A stretch of DNA of 64,000 nt from Staphylococcus lugdunensis (GCF_002901705.1 NZ_PPPV01000012.1:869643-933642); one strand, 5' to 3'. Numbered from the stretch's first letter, positions 20,735-31,593 are shown. Program-made: numbers and translations. Notes: generated by a model from the letters alone, not told the origin.

Positions 20735-22054
20735 TTATAATACCATAGCTGCAATTGTTCCAAAAATAATGAGCGGCACATTATAAAAGATAAAGTTTGG
20801 AATACATGTATCTCGTATATGATTGTGCTGTCCATCAATATCTAATCCTGCTGTAGGCCCCAGTGTTGAATCACTCGCAGGTGAACCCGAATCACCTAAT
20901 GCAGCAGCGGTACCTACTAAAGCAATTAATGCCATCGTATCCAATCCAAGAGAAGCACCTAATGGAATAAATAACGTAGCAATGATTGGAATTGTTGCAA
21001 ACGATGAACCAATACCTAATGTGACAATTAAGCCAATGACATACATGATGATGATGCTTAATAACTTATGTCCACTTGTCACTTGTGTTAAGTTACTTAC
21101 CAAGTGTTGGATATCTCCAGTTTCATTCATCACACCCGCAAAGCCATTCGCTGACAAGATAACTACACCTATAAATGACATAATTTTAATACCTTCAACA
21201 AATTGACTATCTAACTCTGTCCATTTATAAACACGAGAAATGAAGAATACAAGCACCCCTGCAAGCGCACCAAAAATCATTGAATCTGTAAATGTTTGAA
21301 CTAAAAATGTTGCTAAAATAGCTACAACAGTTACACCTAAGACATATGGTTTAATTTCAGTATTGCCTGCTTCGTTATCTGTATATGATTCACGCTTATA
21401 ATCTCTGGGTTTACGATAGTAAATCATACCTAGTATCAAGCCAGCAATATAGCCCATTGAAGGTATTAACATCGCTTTCCAAATCATATTAAATTCAATA
21501 GGATGATGTGCTTTTGAAAATCCGCTTTGAATAATTTGGTGGAAGATTTGACCAAAACCATAAGGTAATAATACGTATGGCCAACATAATCCAAAGCCAA
21601 TGACTAAACCAATCAAACGTCGATCTATGCGCAAGTCATTAAATAAACTTAATAATGGTGGTATCACAATTGGAATAAAAGCGATATGAACTGGAATTAA
21701 GTTCTGGCTCATAATACTCATCGCTAAAAGTGCCACTATAATAATGACTTTAACCTTAATTCTTGACAATCGACTATTCTCTGAGTGGATTGCACGTATA
21801 ATCTTATTAACTAAATAATCGGTAATACCACTATAAGAAATTAAAGCAGCAAAACCACCTAATAAAGCATAACTCAAAGCGACCTCTGCACCATCTACAA
21901 TATTTTTAGCGAAGACCGCCACCACTTTATTTAAAGTCATACCTGAAATCAATCCACCAACAAGTGCACTAATAAAAAGACTAATGACTACATTAAGTCG
22001 ACATAAACATAAAACAATCATTAGCACTACTGCAATAACAACTGCATTAATCAT
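20735..22054 (-). CDS. Na+/H+ antiporter family protein (YuiF-like)
   Basis: 439 residues with about 11-12 hydrophobic segments. The C-terminal region holds ALVGTAAALGDSGSPASDSTLGPTAGL, the sequence typical of the NhaC-related/YuiF family in ion-transporter superfamily folds. It could exchange Na+ or transport an amino acid; the substrate is not evident. The frame opens at a GTG at 22075, but AAAGGA lies within those seven codons at the right distance from the ATG at 22054. Upstream lies the second repeat copy. Confidence 0.8.
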   Translation of the reverse strand: MINAVVIAVVLMIVLCLCRLNVVISLFISALVGGLISGMTLNKVVAVFAKNIVDGAEVALSYALLGGFAALISYSGITDYLVNKIIRAIHSENSRLSRIKVKVIIIVALLAMSIMSQNLIPVHIAFIPIVIPPLLSLFNDLRIDRRLIGLVIGFGLCWPYVLLPYGFGQIFHQIIQSGFSKAHHPIEFNMIWKAMLIPSMGYIAGLILGMIYYRKPRDYKRESYTDNEAGNTEIKPYVLGVTVVAILATFLVQTFTDSMIFGALAGVLVFFISRVYKWTELDSQFVEGIKIMSFIGVVILSANGFAGVMNETGDIQHLVSNLTQVTSGHKLLSIIIMYVIGLIVTLGIGSSFATIPIIATLFIPLGASLGLDTMALIALVGTAAALGDSGSPASDSTLGPTAGLDIDGQHNHIRDTCIPNFIFYNVPLIIFGTIAAMVL

Positions 22055-22167
22055 AAAAAACACATCCTTTATCACTCTACCGAACTAAAGCGTTTTTGTA
22101 TGACGTTTATAATAGCAGTTCAAATTACAGCTGTCAATATAAAGTTGCAAAAAAATGGTTAAAAAAA

Positions 22168-22280
22168 GAGCAGGACAGTATTCATTATGAATTCGTAGTC
22201 CTGCCCCGGCAAGGTTGACTAGGATTGAAAAAAGCTTGGCATCAGCGTATTTTCAATCCAGTCAACTACTGCCAATATAT
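22168..22280. repeat. Dispersed two-hairpin intergenic repeat, copy 2
   Basis: The first module is a hairpin GAGCAGGAC...GTCCTGCCCC with ATTCATTATGAATTC in the loop (22168-22206). The second is TTGACTAGGATTGAA...TTCAATCCAGTCAA. It lies in the 315-base gap after pepA (22055-22369), which holds no gene and has no other visible pepA terminator. Confidence 0.75.
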
Positions 22281-22369
22281 GGAGTTCATAGCCTAAAACA
22301 TAATGATGTCCCCAAATCATTTATAACTTGAAATAGTTGATTTCAGGAACTGTGTTCCACTATGAATCT

Positions 22370-23848
22370 TTATGTTAATTGTTGTAACCACTTTACAATT
22401 GTTGGTATTAAATACCCTGTTGCACCTTTTGGACCATTATAGTTCTTATGAGCGATGGTAGCTGGACCCGCAATATCAAAATGTAAATGCGGCACACTTC
22501 CGCTAAAATGACTGATGAAAGCAGCTGCAAATAAAGCTTTACCTTGGCCATTCGTGTGATTGACTAAATCGGCAACATCTGACTGACGAATTAAACGTTG
22601 CTCTGTCGCAGTCATAGGTAGTTCAAATACATATTCTTCGTACTGTTGTGCAACGGTTAAAATTTCTTTTAGTTGATCATCTGCTTGTGAATTAAATACA
22701 GCAGCCTTATCTTCTCCTAAAGCAGCAATTGCTGCACCTGTTAACGTTGCAAAATCAAGAATGGCACTTGGCTGAAATTGACTCGCGTAAAAGACCGCAT
22801 CTCCTAATACTAATCGACCTTCTGCATCACTATTGAGTACTTCAACTGTTTCACCACTAAGTGCCGTATAGATATCATCCGGCTTCATAGAGCTGTCGCT
22901 AATCATATTTTCAGCTGCCGCAATAATACCGACGACATTTATTGGCAGTTGTAAGCGTTCAATGGCATGCAACATGCCTACTACATTCGCTGCACCACAC
23001 ATATCAAATTTCATTGTTTGCATGCCTGCCTTTGACTTAATGCTATATCCTCCTGAATCATAGGTAATACCCTTACCTACAAGCATAATAGGTGCTTGCT
23101 CCTCATTTGTACCTTGATATGTCAATGTAATCAGTTGCGGTTCATGTGCAGAACCCTTGCCTACTGCGTGTAACAAACCAAAGCCTTCTGACAACAATTG
23201 TGTGCCATTTTTTATATCAATCTGAACAGCACGATCTTCAAAATGTTGTGTAATTTCATCGGCAAAAACTTTAGGCGTTAACAAATTAGGTGGCATATAA
23301 CTGAAGTCACGTGCAACATTCACGCCTTCACCGACAATAACACCTTGCTCTAGGGTATGCTGTATCTCATCATCTATCTTATTCAAATAAATGGTTAAAT
23401 GATATGGTACACGTTTATTTGATTTGTAATGATCAAATTGATAAATCGCTCGTGCACTTTGTAGTCCGAGCAATGTCGCGCAGTGTTGCTTGGACATTGT
23501 TTTAGATTGAAATGTCTCAAATAGTAGTTCGGCTTCTGCAATCATTTCTTTACGTAAATATTGAAATAATTGACCAAATCCACATAAATAATCAGCTGAA
23601 GTTAACGTTTTTAAATTACCTAAGCCAACTGTGATTAATCTTACTAGACGTTGATTAATATATAATGCTGTTGAAGAAATGTGTCCTACATTAGCACTAA
23701 TAATATGCTGATGCTTATAGCTCTCCAATAAATCTGTCAAATCGAGACCATCATAATCAATTGGCTCTAATTGATTCAGATGTGATGGTAATCCTATGAT
23801 TAAAGTGTCCTTGGTACCTTGTTGTTGATTGAAAATTAATTGAACCAT
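22370..23848 (-). CDS. pepA: Leucyl (cytosol) aminopeptidase, M17 family
   Basis: 492 residues, full M17 length. The N-terminal domain is followed by the metal-binding catalytic domain: MLVGKGITYDSGGYSIKSKAGMQTMKFDMCGAANVVG carries the Lys and Asp ligands, and LNSDAEGRLVLGDA is the M17 signature (Ser replacing the more common Thr). It removes N-terminal residues from peptides using two divalent metal ions in the cytosol. Monocistronic in appearance; the last visible neighbour upstream is ndh, ended by its own terminator. Confidence 0.93.
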   Translation of the reverse strand: MVQLIFNQQQGTKDTLIIGLPSHLNQLEPIDYDGLDLTDLLESYKHQHIISANVGHISSTALYINQRLVRLITVGLGNLKTLTSADYLCGFGQLFQYLRKEMIAEAELLFETFQSKTMSKQHCATLLGLQSARAIYQFDHYKSNKRVPYHLTIYLNKIDDEIQHTLEQGVIVGEGVNVARDFSYMPPNLLTPKVFADEITQHFEDRAVQIDIKNGTQLLSEGFGLLHAVGKGSAHEPQLITLTYQGTNEEQAPIMLVGKGITYDSGGYSIKSKAGMQTMKFDMCGAANVVGMLHAIERLQLPINVVGIIAAAENMISDSSMKPDDIYTALSGETVEVLNSDAEGRLVLGDAVFYASQFQPSAILDFATLTGAAIAALGEDKAAVFNSQADDQLKEILTVAQQYEEYVFELPMTATEQRLIRQSDVADLVNHTNGQGKALFAAAFISHFSGSVPHLHFDIAGPATIAHKNYNGPKGATGYLIPTIVKWLQQLT

Positions 23849-23975
23849 AGTATCATTCCTTTTATATAATTATTTAATTTTAAAATTTTCCTTATAAATT
23901 TAACTATATCATTTATAAATCATAACATAGTACCAATTAGGTATATCAATCATGTTAATATGTTGATTTAGGCAC

Positions 23976-24003
23976 TAAAAAACCCCTTGCTCAATGCAAG
24001 AGG
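23976..24003 (-). terminator. Terminator of ndh
   Basis: On the minus strand CCTCTTGC, a 5-base loop and GCAAGGGG form a stem followed by TTTTTTAG. It lies about 60 bases past the ndh stop. Confidence 0.88.
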
Positions 24004-24063
24004 CTAAACGGTAGGTCAAAGTGTCCTACTAACTTTTTTTATGTTAATCGTCAGTCCATTATC

Positions 24064-25272
24064 TTAGAATTTACCTTTTTTGAATGCTAAACCTACGCCA
24101 CCGATTTTGAATATTGCACGTGTATCGATCACTTTTTTCATGAAAGCAGCTTTTTTACCTGCAATGTCTCTACCGTATACAATACCAACACCATCATGTG
24201 AACCTAAAGAACATACTGTTCCGCGGTCAACATATTCAAAGTCAACTGTAGCTTCACCATTTAAGATATGTTTAATGTTTTTAGCCACGTGCTCTCCTTG
24301 TTGCATAGCAATTTGAGCAGTTGTTGGTAATGGGCGTTCTTCACCAGCTGGAATAAACGCAGATACATCACCAATCACAAAGATATCATCATGACCTTCG
24401 ATAGTTAAATCTTGTTTGTTCACGATACGGCCACGTTTAACACCTTCAAATGATGCTTCCATTAATTGACTACCGCGTACACCTGCAGCCCAAACTGAAG
24501 TACCCGCTTCTAATTGTTGTTCTTGATCATTGATTTTAACTACAAAACCTTTTTCGTTACAAGCAACGATTGGTGTAGCGATTTTAAATTCAACGCCACG
24601 ATCTTCTAAATACTTAACTGCGTAGTTAACTAACTCGTCTGAGAACATTGGTAACATTTTTGGTGCAGCTTCAACGCAAGTAATTCTAACCTTTTCTTGG
24701 TTTACACCATACTTATTACATAATTCAGGAATGCGGTCAGTTAATTCACCTAAAAATTCAATACCGGTGAATCCAGCGCCACCTACTAAAATAGCTAAGT
24801 CATTATCATTTTTCTCTTTTGAAGCTGCATAGTTGGCAAATTTATCTTCAATGTGACGAGATAAATGACGGGCAGTATCAACATTTTCAATTTGGAAAGC
24901 ATAGTCTTTCATACCGTTGATACCAAATGTTTCAGTTTCAAAGCCTAATGCAACAACTAAAATATCGTAGTTAAAAATACCGCTATCTGTTTCTACTTTT
25001 TTCGCATTGCGGTCAATTTTAGTCACTTCAGCATTGACGAAGTTTACTTTGTCTTTTTTAAGTACGCTTTCAACTGGATATATTAAATCTTCGTAGCTAA
25101 TAGTCCCAGCTGACGCTTCATGTAACCACGTTGATTCATAGTGATATTTATTTTTATTCACCAATGTAATTTCTGCTTCTTCAGCTGAAACATGCTTTTG
25201 TAATTTTGTTACAGTTTGTAATCCAGCATAACCTGCACCTAATACAAGTATTTTTTTCCGTTCTTGAGCCAT
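24064..25272 (-). CDS. ndh: Type II NADH:quinone oxidoreductase
   Basis: 402 residues. The FAD site [16 protein letters not shown] occupies residues about 10-25, the NADH site [17 protein letters not shown] about 161-177, and AAGVRGSQL plus [13 protein letters not shown] mark the second FAD contact. It transfers electrons from NADH to menaquinone without pumping protons and is peripherally bound by a C-terminal amphipathic tail. In S. aureus the next gene upstream, as I recall, is the sufA-like gene; here the 22-kb metallophore operon lies between them. Confidence 0.95.
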   Translation of the reverse strand: MAQERKKILVLGAGYAGLQTVTKLQKHVSAEEAEITLVNKNKYHYESTWLHEASAGTISYEDLIYPVESVLKKDKVNFVNAEVTKIDRNAKKVETDSGIFNYDILVVALGFETETFGINGMKDYAFQIENVDTARHLSRHIEDKFANYAASKEKNDNDLAILVGGAGFTGIEFLGELTDRIPELCNKYGVNQEKVRITCVEAAPKMLPMFSDELVNYAVKYLEDRGVEFKIATPIVACNEKGFVVKINDQEQQLEAGTSVWAAGVRGSQLMEASFEGVKRGRIVNKQDLTIEGHDDIFVIGDVSAFIPAGEERPLPTTAQIAMQQGEHVAKNIKHILNGEATVDFEYVDRGTVCSLGSHDGVGIVYGRDIAGKKAAFMKKVIDTRAIFKIGGVGLAFKKGKF

Positions 25273-25555
25273 TACTATTCACCTAAGCTTTCATTTGATT
25301 TAATTTCTACGTAGTCTAAAGTATGTGACAATAATACAATTCATAAGTTAATTCAATATGAATGTGTTGCAAAAAACAATTTATAGACTTTATACATACG
25401 TATCAATGTCTTTTTATAATCTTGATCAAGTCATTTGAGTTCACAAAAAAGACAAAATCTTCAATCCATGTTTAATTCTATAGTTTTTAGCTTACATTTT
25501 CAAGCGAATATAGGTTTAAAGTAAAAGTTGTTAATAGTTTGTTATTTTTTAACCA

Positions 25556-26593
25556 TTAGTTATGAAAGTAGCAATGGCTTTCTTGTTGAAGCATATTTAG
25601 TAACGTCTCGGCGTCTATAGCTTCATATAAGTTTGTTAAACCATGTTGTTTAACATTCCCTTGTAATATCAATATCGCCGTCCAATATAATGTCAAAGCA
25701 GTTACATCATTCCAATCTTGTGACCACCGTATTGAAATTGTCTTGTTATCATTTAACAGCAAACTAATGCATGTAAATGGCTCATGGCGATTGGCATCTG
25801 CTTCAAATTCATTGCGTAATATAGTGATGGCACTAGTGATATCATGTTGATCAAAGTGATATTTCGCTCGTGCCATTTTATAGATAATACTGTCGTCTTT
25901 AAAAGCATTAAAGAAATGTGCTTCGTTAATCGTTGTTTGCTTAATATAATTTATAAAGTGTTGATTAATAATAGGAATGCAATGATATGGTGGTGCGTCT
26001 GACTCAAGCTGACGTGTTGTCATCATATAATTTGTAGGCGTTAACTCTCCTTGTACTAAATACATTTGATTGTATGCATAAGGTGGATTAGATGTTGTCA
26101 TCATTTCAAGGACCGCGGATTTAGATAGATGTCCTGTGCCTGAAAAATACATTTCTAAGGATTTTACTTCATTACGGCGATATGTATAATCAAGTAGGAC
26201 TTCCGTTAATCCTGGGTTAACACCTGCAAATTGAATGGCATTGAGCTTTGCTCTACTTAGCTGGCTATGCAATTCCGCTTCATTGTTTGCCCACTGAATG
26301 TCTCCAGAAGCATCAATATAGTGCGTGTGATATGTGAGACAATATCGTAATAATTGTCTGATTGCCTTTCCAGTGCAATTTATAATCAAATCACATCGAC
26401 GTATCAATGATATGATTTCATCCTCACGCTCTAAATGAACGGTTGTAAATGTAACATGTGGTGGTAACTCATGTTGAGGTTGTAGTTGTCTAGAAGTAAT
26501 AATAACGTTGATATTCTGGTGGTTTGCTAATAATGTCGCAAGCTTATACCCTATTACACCATTGCCTCCGATAATACCAATACATTGTACCAT
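25556..26593 (-). CDS. Saccharopine dehydrogenase-like NAD(P)-dependent reductase in metallophore operon
   Basis: 345 residues. The N terminus is a Rossmann site (CIGIIGGNGVIGYKLATLL, glycines at about 8-13), followed by CDLIINCTGKAIRQLL and DASGDIQWANNEAE, as in saccharopine dehydrogenase-type reductases. It starts on the base after the stop of the ABC gene, so it is the last gene of the operon. Its reaction is not known; it may reduce an intermediate or a ring of the metallophore, besides the thiazolinyl reductase encoded upstream. There is no clear hairpin between its stop and ndh. Confidence 0.65.
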   Translation of the reverse strand: MVQCIGIIGGNGVIGYKLATLLANHQNINVIITSRQLQPQHELPPHVTFTTVHLEREDEIISLIRRCDLIINCTGKAIRQLLRYCLTYHTHYIDASGDIQWANNEAELHSQLSRAKLNAIQFAGVNPGLTEVLLDYTYRRNEVKSLEMYFSGTGHLSKSAVLEMMTTSNPPYAYNQMYLVQGELTPTNYMMTTRQLESDAPPYHCIPIINQHFINYIKQTTINEAHFFNAFKDDSIIYKMARAKYHFDQHDITSAITILRNEFEADANRHEPFTCISLLLNDNKTISIRWSQDWNDVTALTLYWTAILILQGNVKQHGLTNLYEAIDAETLLNMLQQESHCYFHN

Positions 26594-28327
26594 TTATAAT
26601 TTCCAACCTTCCGATTCACTTTTAATAGCTAAAAAGTCTTGATACATACCTGCTTCATTTGCAAGTGTATCATGCTGACCAAGTTGACAGATTTCTCCTT
26701 GTTGTAACACCACGATTTGGTCTGCATTTTTAATTGTTCCTAATTTGTGTGCAATCGTAATAACCGTTTTCCCTTTGCTCAGTTCATCAATCGCTTGTTG
26801 AATCAGATGTTCATTTTCAGGATCAATGCTCGCTGTTGCTTCATCAAGAATAATGATAGGTGCATCTTTTAGAATGGCTCTGGCAATAGAGATGCGTTGT
26901 TTTTCTCCACCTGAAAGATTATTTCCTTTTTCGTTGACAACGGTTTGATAGCCTTGAGGTAAAGACATGATAAAATCATGACAACAGGCCTGTTTCGCTG
27001 CTTCAACCACTTCTTCTTGTGTCGCATGAGGTTTCCCAAATAAAATATTGTTTTCGATAGTATCATTAAACAAGTAAACTTTTTGAAAAACTGCACTAAT
27101 ATGTGACATCAATGTGCTTAGTGTCATATCTCTAATATCTACGTCACCAATACGTATACTACCTTCATCGACATCGTAAAATCTTAACAGCAAATGACAC
27201 AGTGTTGACTTACCACTTCCAGACGGTCCAATAATCGCTGTTGACGTTTGTGCATCAATGTTAAATGTCACATCTTTAATAACGGATTGTTGCTCATAGG
27301 CAAAGCTTACATGATCAAAGGCTATATTATAGTTGGTAATATTTTGGTTCGTTGCAGTTTCATTGAGCTCTGGAGCCGTTTTTATCTCGGCGATATCATC
27401 CAGTGTCACATCAATAATTTCTAACACATGTGCTGCATTATTAATATGCTCTACACTATCAAAGATGACAAATGAAAATATAGCCATCATAATGAGCATC
27501 GGTAGTTCAATTGTATGGTTAAAATATAATAAAGTTGCGACAAGCACAATAAGTACTGAAACAATTTTTAAACTTAATAAGTGAAGTAAATTAAACGGTG
27601 TATATTGCAGTTCTATTTTAGAATTTGTACGCTTACTATCGTCAACAGCACGATTGAAGCTATTTAAACTCGTATCTTCTTTAGAAAAAGCTTTAATAAC
27701 TTGAATACCTCTTACAACTTCTAACACCTTCTCAACAAGCTGATTTTGTGCATAGTGATATTTCGGTGCATTACGATGACTTATTTTTTCTAAGACATAA
27801 ATACTCAGTAATGATAGCAAGACACCGCAAAGTGCAACCAACGCAACCTGCCATGAAACAACGGCTAATGATAGAATAAGTACCGTGATTAGGATATATC
27901 CATTCACCACTATATCAACCATTTTCATGGCATAGTTTTCTAAAAATGTTAAATCTGAAGTTACGGTTGTTGAGAGCTCATTCGAATGATTACGCTCAAA
28001 ATATCCTAAACGCACATTTTTTAATTTTTCACCAATGGTTAATCTCTCTGTAGCACTCATTTCGTAGGCAATACTCTCTTGTAACCTATTTTTCGCATAC
28101 GCAGTGATGAAACGTGCCAACACTAATACAATCATGACACCAAGCACCAAAAATATTTCATTACTTTCAATATCTTGATGTGTTAACATGCGATTAAACA
28201 CATTGGCAGCTAAGAAGATAGGCATTGCAATAAAAATTGCATTCAGAAATGACATGACAAATCCTAAAATCATTCGAGCTTTGAAGGGTGCAGTCCATTT
28301 TAAAATTTTATTGGTTATTTGAAACAT
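26594..28327 (-). CDS. ABC half-transporter, YbtQ-like (metallophore transport)
   Basis: 577 residues: six membrane segments in the first 300, then an ATPase with Walker A GPSGSGKST (about 369-377), signature LSGGEKQR and Walker B PIIILDEATASIDPE. The exporter-type fold is shared by YbtP/YbtQ, which import Fe-yersiniabactin across the inner membrane, and by the mycobacterial IrtAB. By position it most likely forms a heterodimer with the neighbouring half-transporter. Whether it imports the metal complex or exports the free ligand cannot be read from sequence. Spacing to the upstream gene is 24 bases. Confidence 0.85.
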   Translation of the reverse strand: MFQITNKILKWTAPFKARMILGFVMSFLNAIFIAMPIFLAANVFNRMLTHQDIESNEIFLVLGVMIVLVLARFITAYAKNRLQESIAYEMSATERLTIGEKLKNVRLGYFERNHSNELSTTVTSDLTFLENYAMKMVDIVVNGYILITVLILSLAVVSWQVALVALCGVLLSLLSIYVLEKISHRNAPKYHYAQNQLVEKVLEVVRGIQVIKAFSKEDTSLNSFNRAVDDSKRTNSKIELQYTPFNLLHLLSLKIVSVLIVLVATLLYFNHTIELPMLIMMAIFSFVIFDSVEHINNAAHVLEIIDVTLDDIAEIKTAPELNETATNQNITNYNIAFDHVSFAYEQQSVIKDVTFNIDAQTSTAIIGPSGSGKSTLCHLLLRFYDVDEGSIRIGDVDIRDMTLSTLMSHISAVFQKVYLFNDTIENNILFGKPHATQEEVVEAAKQACCHDFIMSLPQGYQTVVNEKGNNLSGGEKQRISIARAILKDAPIIILDEATASIDPENEHLIQQAIDELSKGKTVITIAHKLGTIKNADQIVVLQQGEICQLGQHDTLANEAGMYQDFLAIKSESEGWKL

Positions 28328-28351
28328 CGGAATCCTCCTTATCGTCTATCA

Positions 28352-30106
28352 CTACGACGTGACGCCCCAGTCTTTAACACCTCTATGAATCGTCCACATT
28401 TTGTGATATGTACCTTGATTTTTAAGCAACGCTTCATGTGTACCTTGCTCAGCAATACGATGTTGATCTAACACTATGATTTGATCTGCTTGTTTAATCG
28501 TCGATAAACGATGTGCAATCACAATTAACGTTTTATTGTGTGTTAATGCATTTAAAGCACTTTGAATCTTTTGTTCATTGTCTGGATCTACATAAGCTGT
28601 TGCTTCATCTAGAACGATGATAGGTGCATCTTTCAAAATCATACGTGCAATCGTCACACGTTGTTTTTCTCCACCTGATAATTTATCACCAACAGCACCC
28701 ACATATGTATCATAGCCTTGAGGTAACTGTTGAATAAAATCATGACATTGTGCTTGTTTAGCAGCAGCAATAACATCTTGATCTGATGCTTCAGGACGTC
28801 CTAATTTAATATTTTCTTTAAAGGTTAAGTTTAATAAAAAGTTATCTTGACCAACAAAACCGACTAAATCATTCAATTGTTTAGGGCTGATATTTTTAAT
28901 GTTGGCATCTCCTATTAAAATGTCACCACGGGTTACATCCCAAAATCTCAATAATAATTTAGCAATCGTGGATTTCCCGGTTCCAGAAGGACCAACTATA
29001 GCGGTAAAGGTCTGGCTAGGAATTGTAAAGTTTAAGTGATTAAAAACAAGGTCTTCACTTTCACCTGTATAAGAAAAACCGACATCATTAAACGTAATAT
29101 TGGTATTTTTAGGCTGTTGAAATTGTTCGGGTTGACTTAATTCTTCTAAATCTAAAATTGTTTGTACTTCAGAAATTGCATATTGAATCGACTTTAATTG
29201 ATTCACATAATTAGTGAAGTTCTTAATTGGTGCAACGACACCTAAAGATAACACTAAACATAAGAAAAATGATGCTTGATCTAATTGATGTATGGCCACC
29301 AGATACATCCCCATAGGTAAGACCCCTAAAAAGGTTGATGGTAAGATGCTGGCACCTAAATTCATATAACCCCATGTTTGTTTAAACCAATTTAATGTAT
29401 GTGTCTTATAATCATTGACGGCATCTTTATATTTTTGATAAGACTTTTGCGATTGATTAAATGTCTTAATTACCTCAATACCTTCGATATATTCTACAAT
29501 TGAACTATTCATATAATTATTTGATGCCATTTGTGCAGCATACGTATCATTAAAGCCAGACATTAACTTTTTAAATGCAAAAAATGATATCGGAATTGTA
29601 ATGAGCATTGCACATGCCATCCGCCAATCAATGACAATCATACAAACAAAAATCGCGAGTGATAATAATAAGTTGCCAATGACTTCAGGAATAATATGTG
29701 CTAGAGGTAATTCGATTGTTTCAACTTTGTCTACCATAATGCTCTTAAGTTCACCGATTTTTTTCGCTTCCACAACACCGAGTGGTAATCGCATAAGTTT
29801 CTGTGCCAATCGTTTTCTAATTGTTGACAATATGTCATAAGCTGTTACATGGGACAGCATGGTAGAACAACCGAAAAAGATAACTTGTAATACATAGGCT
29901 AAAAGCGCTATGCCAATGTAAAATAATACGTTGTGTGTTTCTTTATGCCCAGCTATCACATACAGAATAATTCGATAGACTGCCCAATATGGAACTAAAC
30001 CTGAAAACACACTCAAGATGGATAACAAGACCGATAACACAATTTTTCCTTTACTATCTTTACCGAAATTCAATAAAGATGTGAACCAATGTGAGCGATT
30101 TGTCAT
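28352..30106 (-). CDS. ABC half-transporter, YbtP-like (metallophore transport)
   Basis: 584 residues with an N-terminal six-helix membrane domain and a C-terminal ATPase: Walker A GPSGTGKST, Q-loop VGFVGQDNFLL, signature LSGGEKQR and Walker B PIIVLDEATAYVDPD. No extracytoplasmic or siderophore-interaction domain is fused, unlike IrtA. It pairs with the protein encoded next, 24 bases downstream. The operon position among NRPS and ECF genes supports a role in metallophore uptake, by analogy with Ybt; this is inference. Confidence 0.85.
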   Translation of the reverse strand: MTNRSHWFTSLLNFGKDSKGKIVLSVLLSILSVFSGLVPYWAVYRIILYVIAGHKETHNVLFYIGIALLAYVLQVIFFGCSTMLSHVTAYDILSTIRKRLAQKLMRLPLGVVEAKKIGELKSIMVDKVETIELPLAHIIPEVIGNLLLSLAIFVCMIVIDWRMACAMLITIPISFFAFKKLMSGFNDTYAAQMASNNYMNSSIVEYIEGIEVIKTFNQSQKSYQKYKDAVNDYKTHTLNWFKQTWGYMNLGASILPSTFLGVLPMGMYLVAIHQLDQASFFLCLVLSLGVVAPIKNFTNYVNQLKSIQYAISEVQTILDLEELSQPEQFQQPKNTNITFNDVGFSYTGESEDLVFNHLNFTIPSQTFTAIVGPSGTGKSTIAKLLLRFWDVTRGDILIGDANIKNISPKQLNDLVGFVGQDNFLLNLTFKENIKLGRPEASDQDVIAAAKQAQCHDFIQQLPQGYDTYVGAVGDKLSGGEKQRVTIARMILKDAPIIVLDEATAYVDPDNEQKIQSALNALTHNKTLIVIAHRLSTIKQADQIIVLDQHRIAEQGTHEALLKNQGTYHKMWTIHRGVKDWGVTS

Positions 30107-30129
30107 GTTTGTTACTCCTTTCTTTTACC

Positions 30130-31593
30130 TCATGATACTTGGAAATATGATGCCAATTTATCATGACCTGCATGATCTAATGGATAATGATCTATGACTT
30201 GTCCAGCTGCAAAATGCATGACATAACTGCATAATTCTAAAATTAAAGCATAATCATGCGTGATAATAAAAACGCGCTTACCTTGTGCATGGACCGTCTG
30301 AATATTCTGTGCGACTTGCTTCATGTGATATAAATCTAAACCTGACGTTGGCTCATCAAAAATAATAAAATCTTTATTGCTGATAAGCGCGGTCGCTATT
30401 GCAACACGTTGCTTTTCACCACCAGACAATGAGCGTGGATGCGCCTCTTTTTTAGCCAACAAATTCATGTGTTTCAAAATAGCATTAACATGTGTTTCTT
30501 CTATATCTTGATTGAGTAGTTTCATTTCTTGGTCAACACTTTCTGTAAACAATTGTGTGTTGACATCTTGAAATACCATATAGCTATGCTTTAATAATTG
30601 TTTCCTTTTTGCATGACATTGTTGCCATGAGACACTTCCTTTGAATCCCTTTGCTAAACCACAAAAACAACGTGCAAAGGTGGACTTTCCACTACCATTA
30701 TCACCAATTATGGCAATCATTTCATGTTCAGGTATGCTGAAATCTGCAATATTTAGTTGTTTAGTTTGTCTCCATTTGTTGTAACCATAGCTGAAATCTT
30801 TAATGTGTATTGACGGTTGATTATCGTTATGAGGCATATCGTTTTTTATTGGGCAGGCTTGATATCTTAATCCCATTGTTTCATACTGTTGTTGTTCGAG
30901 CGCACGAAAATCATTCACCGTAAAACACTGTTGCAATTGTCCGCTATCGATATAATAGATATTGTCAGCCAAATCAAGCGCATAATCGAGACGATGATCT
31001 ATAATGATTACCGTCGTCCCTTGTTGCTTCAAATAACGTATCATCTGCTGAAGCTTTTTAATACTATACATATCTAAATTGGAAGAAGGCTCATCCAAGA
31101 CGACGATTTCTGGCTTACTAATTAGCACGGAAGCACATGCAATCATCTGCTTTTCGCCTCCAGACAACTCAAAGATATTCTGCTGTAATAAATGTGTTAA
31201 CTCAAAATAATTCATGGTTTGTTCAATTTTCTGCATGATTGTAGCTGGTGGAACACCTTGATTTTCCAGGTTAAAAGCCAGTTCACTGGTTGTATCCACG
31301 TTATAGAATTGTGTTTTAGGATTTTGAAATACGCTGCCTACCATGGTCGAAATTTCATACATGGATAATTCAGCCATCGATTGTTGATTAAGATAAATGT
31401 CTCCTTCAATGTCACCCGTTTGAACCTTTGGTATTAAGCCATTAATCAATTTTGCTATGGTTGATTTACCGCTGCCTGACTTCCCACAAAATATAGCAAC
31501 TTCACCTTGTTTGATTTCTAAAGATAACTGCTTTAGTGCTGGATGTGTTGCTTCAGCATAAGTAAAAGATACGTTGTCAAATTTAATCATCAA
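30130..31593 (-). CDS. ECF-type transporter double ATPase (CbiO-like)
   Basis: 487 residues with two complete ATPase domains in one chain. The first has FCGKSGSGKST (about 34-44), ELSGGEKQM and VVLDEPSSNLD; the second has IGDNGSGKST, SLSGGEKQR and IIFDEPTSGLD. This corresponds to the fused EcfA1/A2 pair. It overlaps the CbiQ-like T protein gene by 4 bases, and the S component lies further upstream, so the three form one energy-coupling-factor transporter. The substrate is unknown but may be the metal complex or a precursor. Confidence 0.9.
   Translation of the reverse strand: MMIKFDNVSFTYAEATHPALKQLSLEIKQGEVAIFCGKSGSGKSTIAKLINGLIPKVQTGDIEGDIYLNQQSMAELSMYEISTMVGSVFQNPKTQFYNVDTTSELAFNLENQGVPPATIMQKIEQTMNYFELTHLLQQNIFELSGGEKQMIACASVLISKPEIVVLDEPSSNLDMYSIKKLQQMIRYLKQQGTTVIIIDHRLDYALDLADNIYYIDSGQLQQCFTVNDFRALEQQQYETMGLRYQACPIKNDMPHNDNQPSIHIKDFSYGYNKWRQTKQLNIADFSIPEHEMIAIIGDNGSGKSTFARCFCGLAKGFKGSVSWQQCHAKRKQLLKHSYMVFQDVNTQLFTESVDQEMKLLNQDIEETHVNAILKHMNLLAKKEAHPRSLSGGEKQRVAIATALISNKDFIIFDEPTSGLDLYHMKQVAQNIQTVHAQGKRVFIITHDYALILELCSYVMHFAAGQVIDHYPLDHAGHDKLASYFQVS

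Noticed and set aside
25273-25555. Terminator for the metallophore operon
   Set aside because: Only a weak AAGA/TCTT hairpin before a T-run is visible; not strong enough to call.
30889-31077. Plus-strand frames inside the metallophore operon (also about 37387, 37638, 38271, 40482, 43088, 44657)
   Set aside because: All are antisense shadows of long conserved genes and carry no RBS or family pattern.
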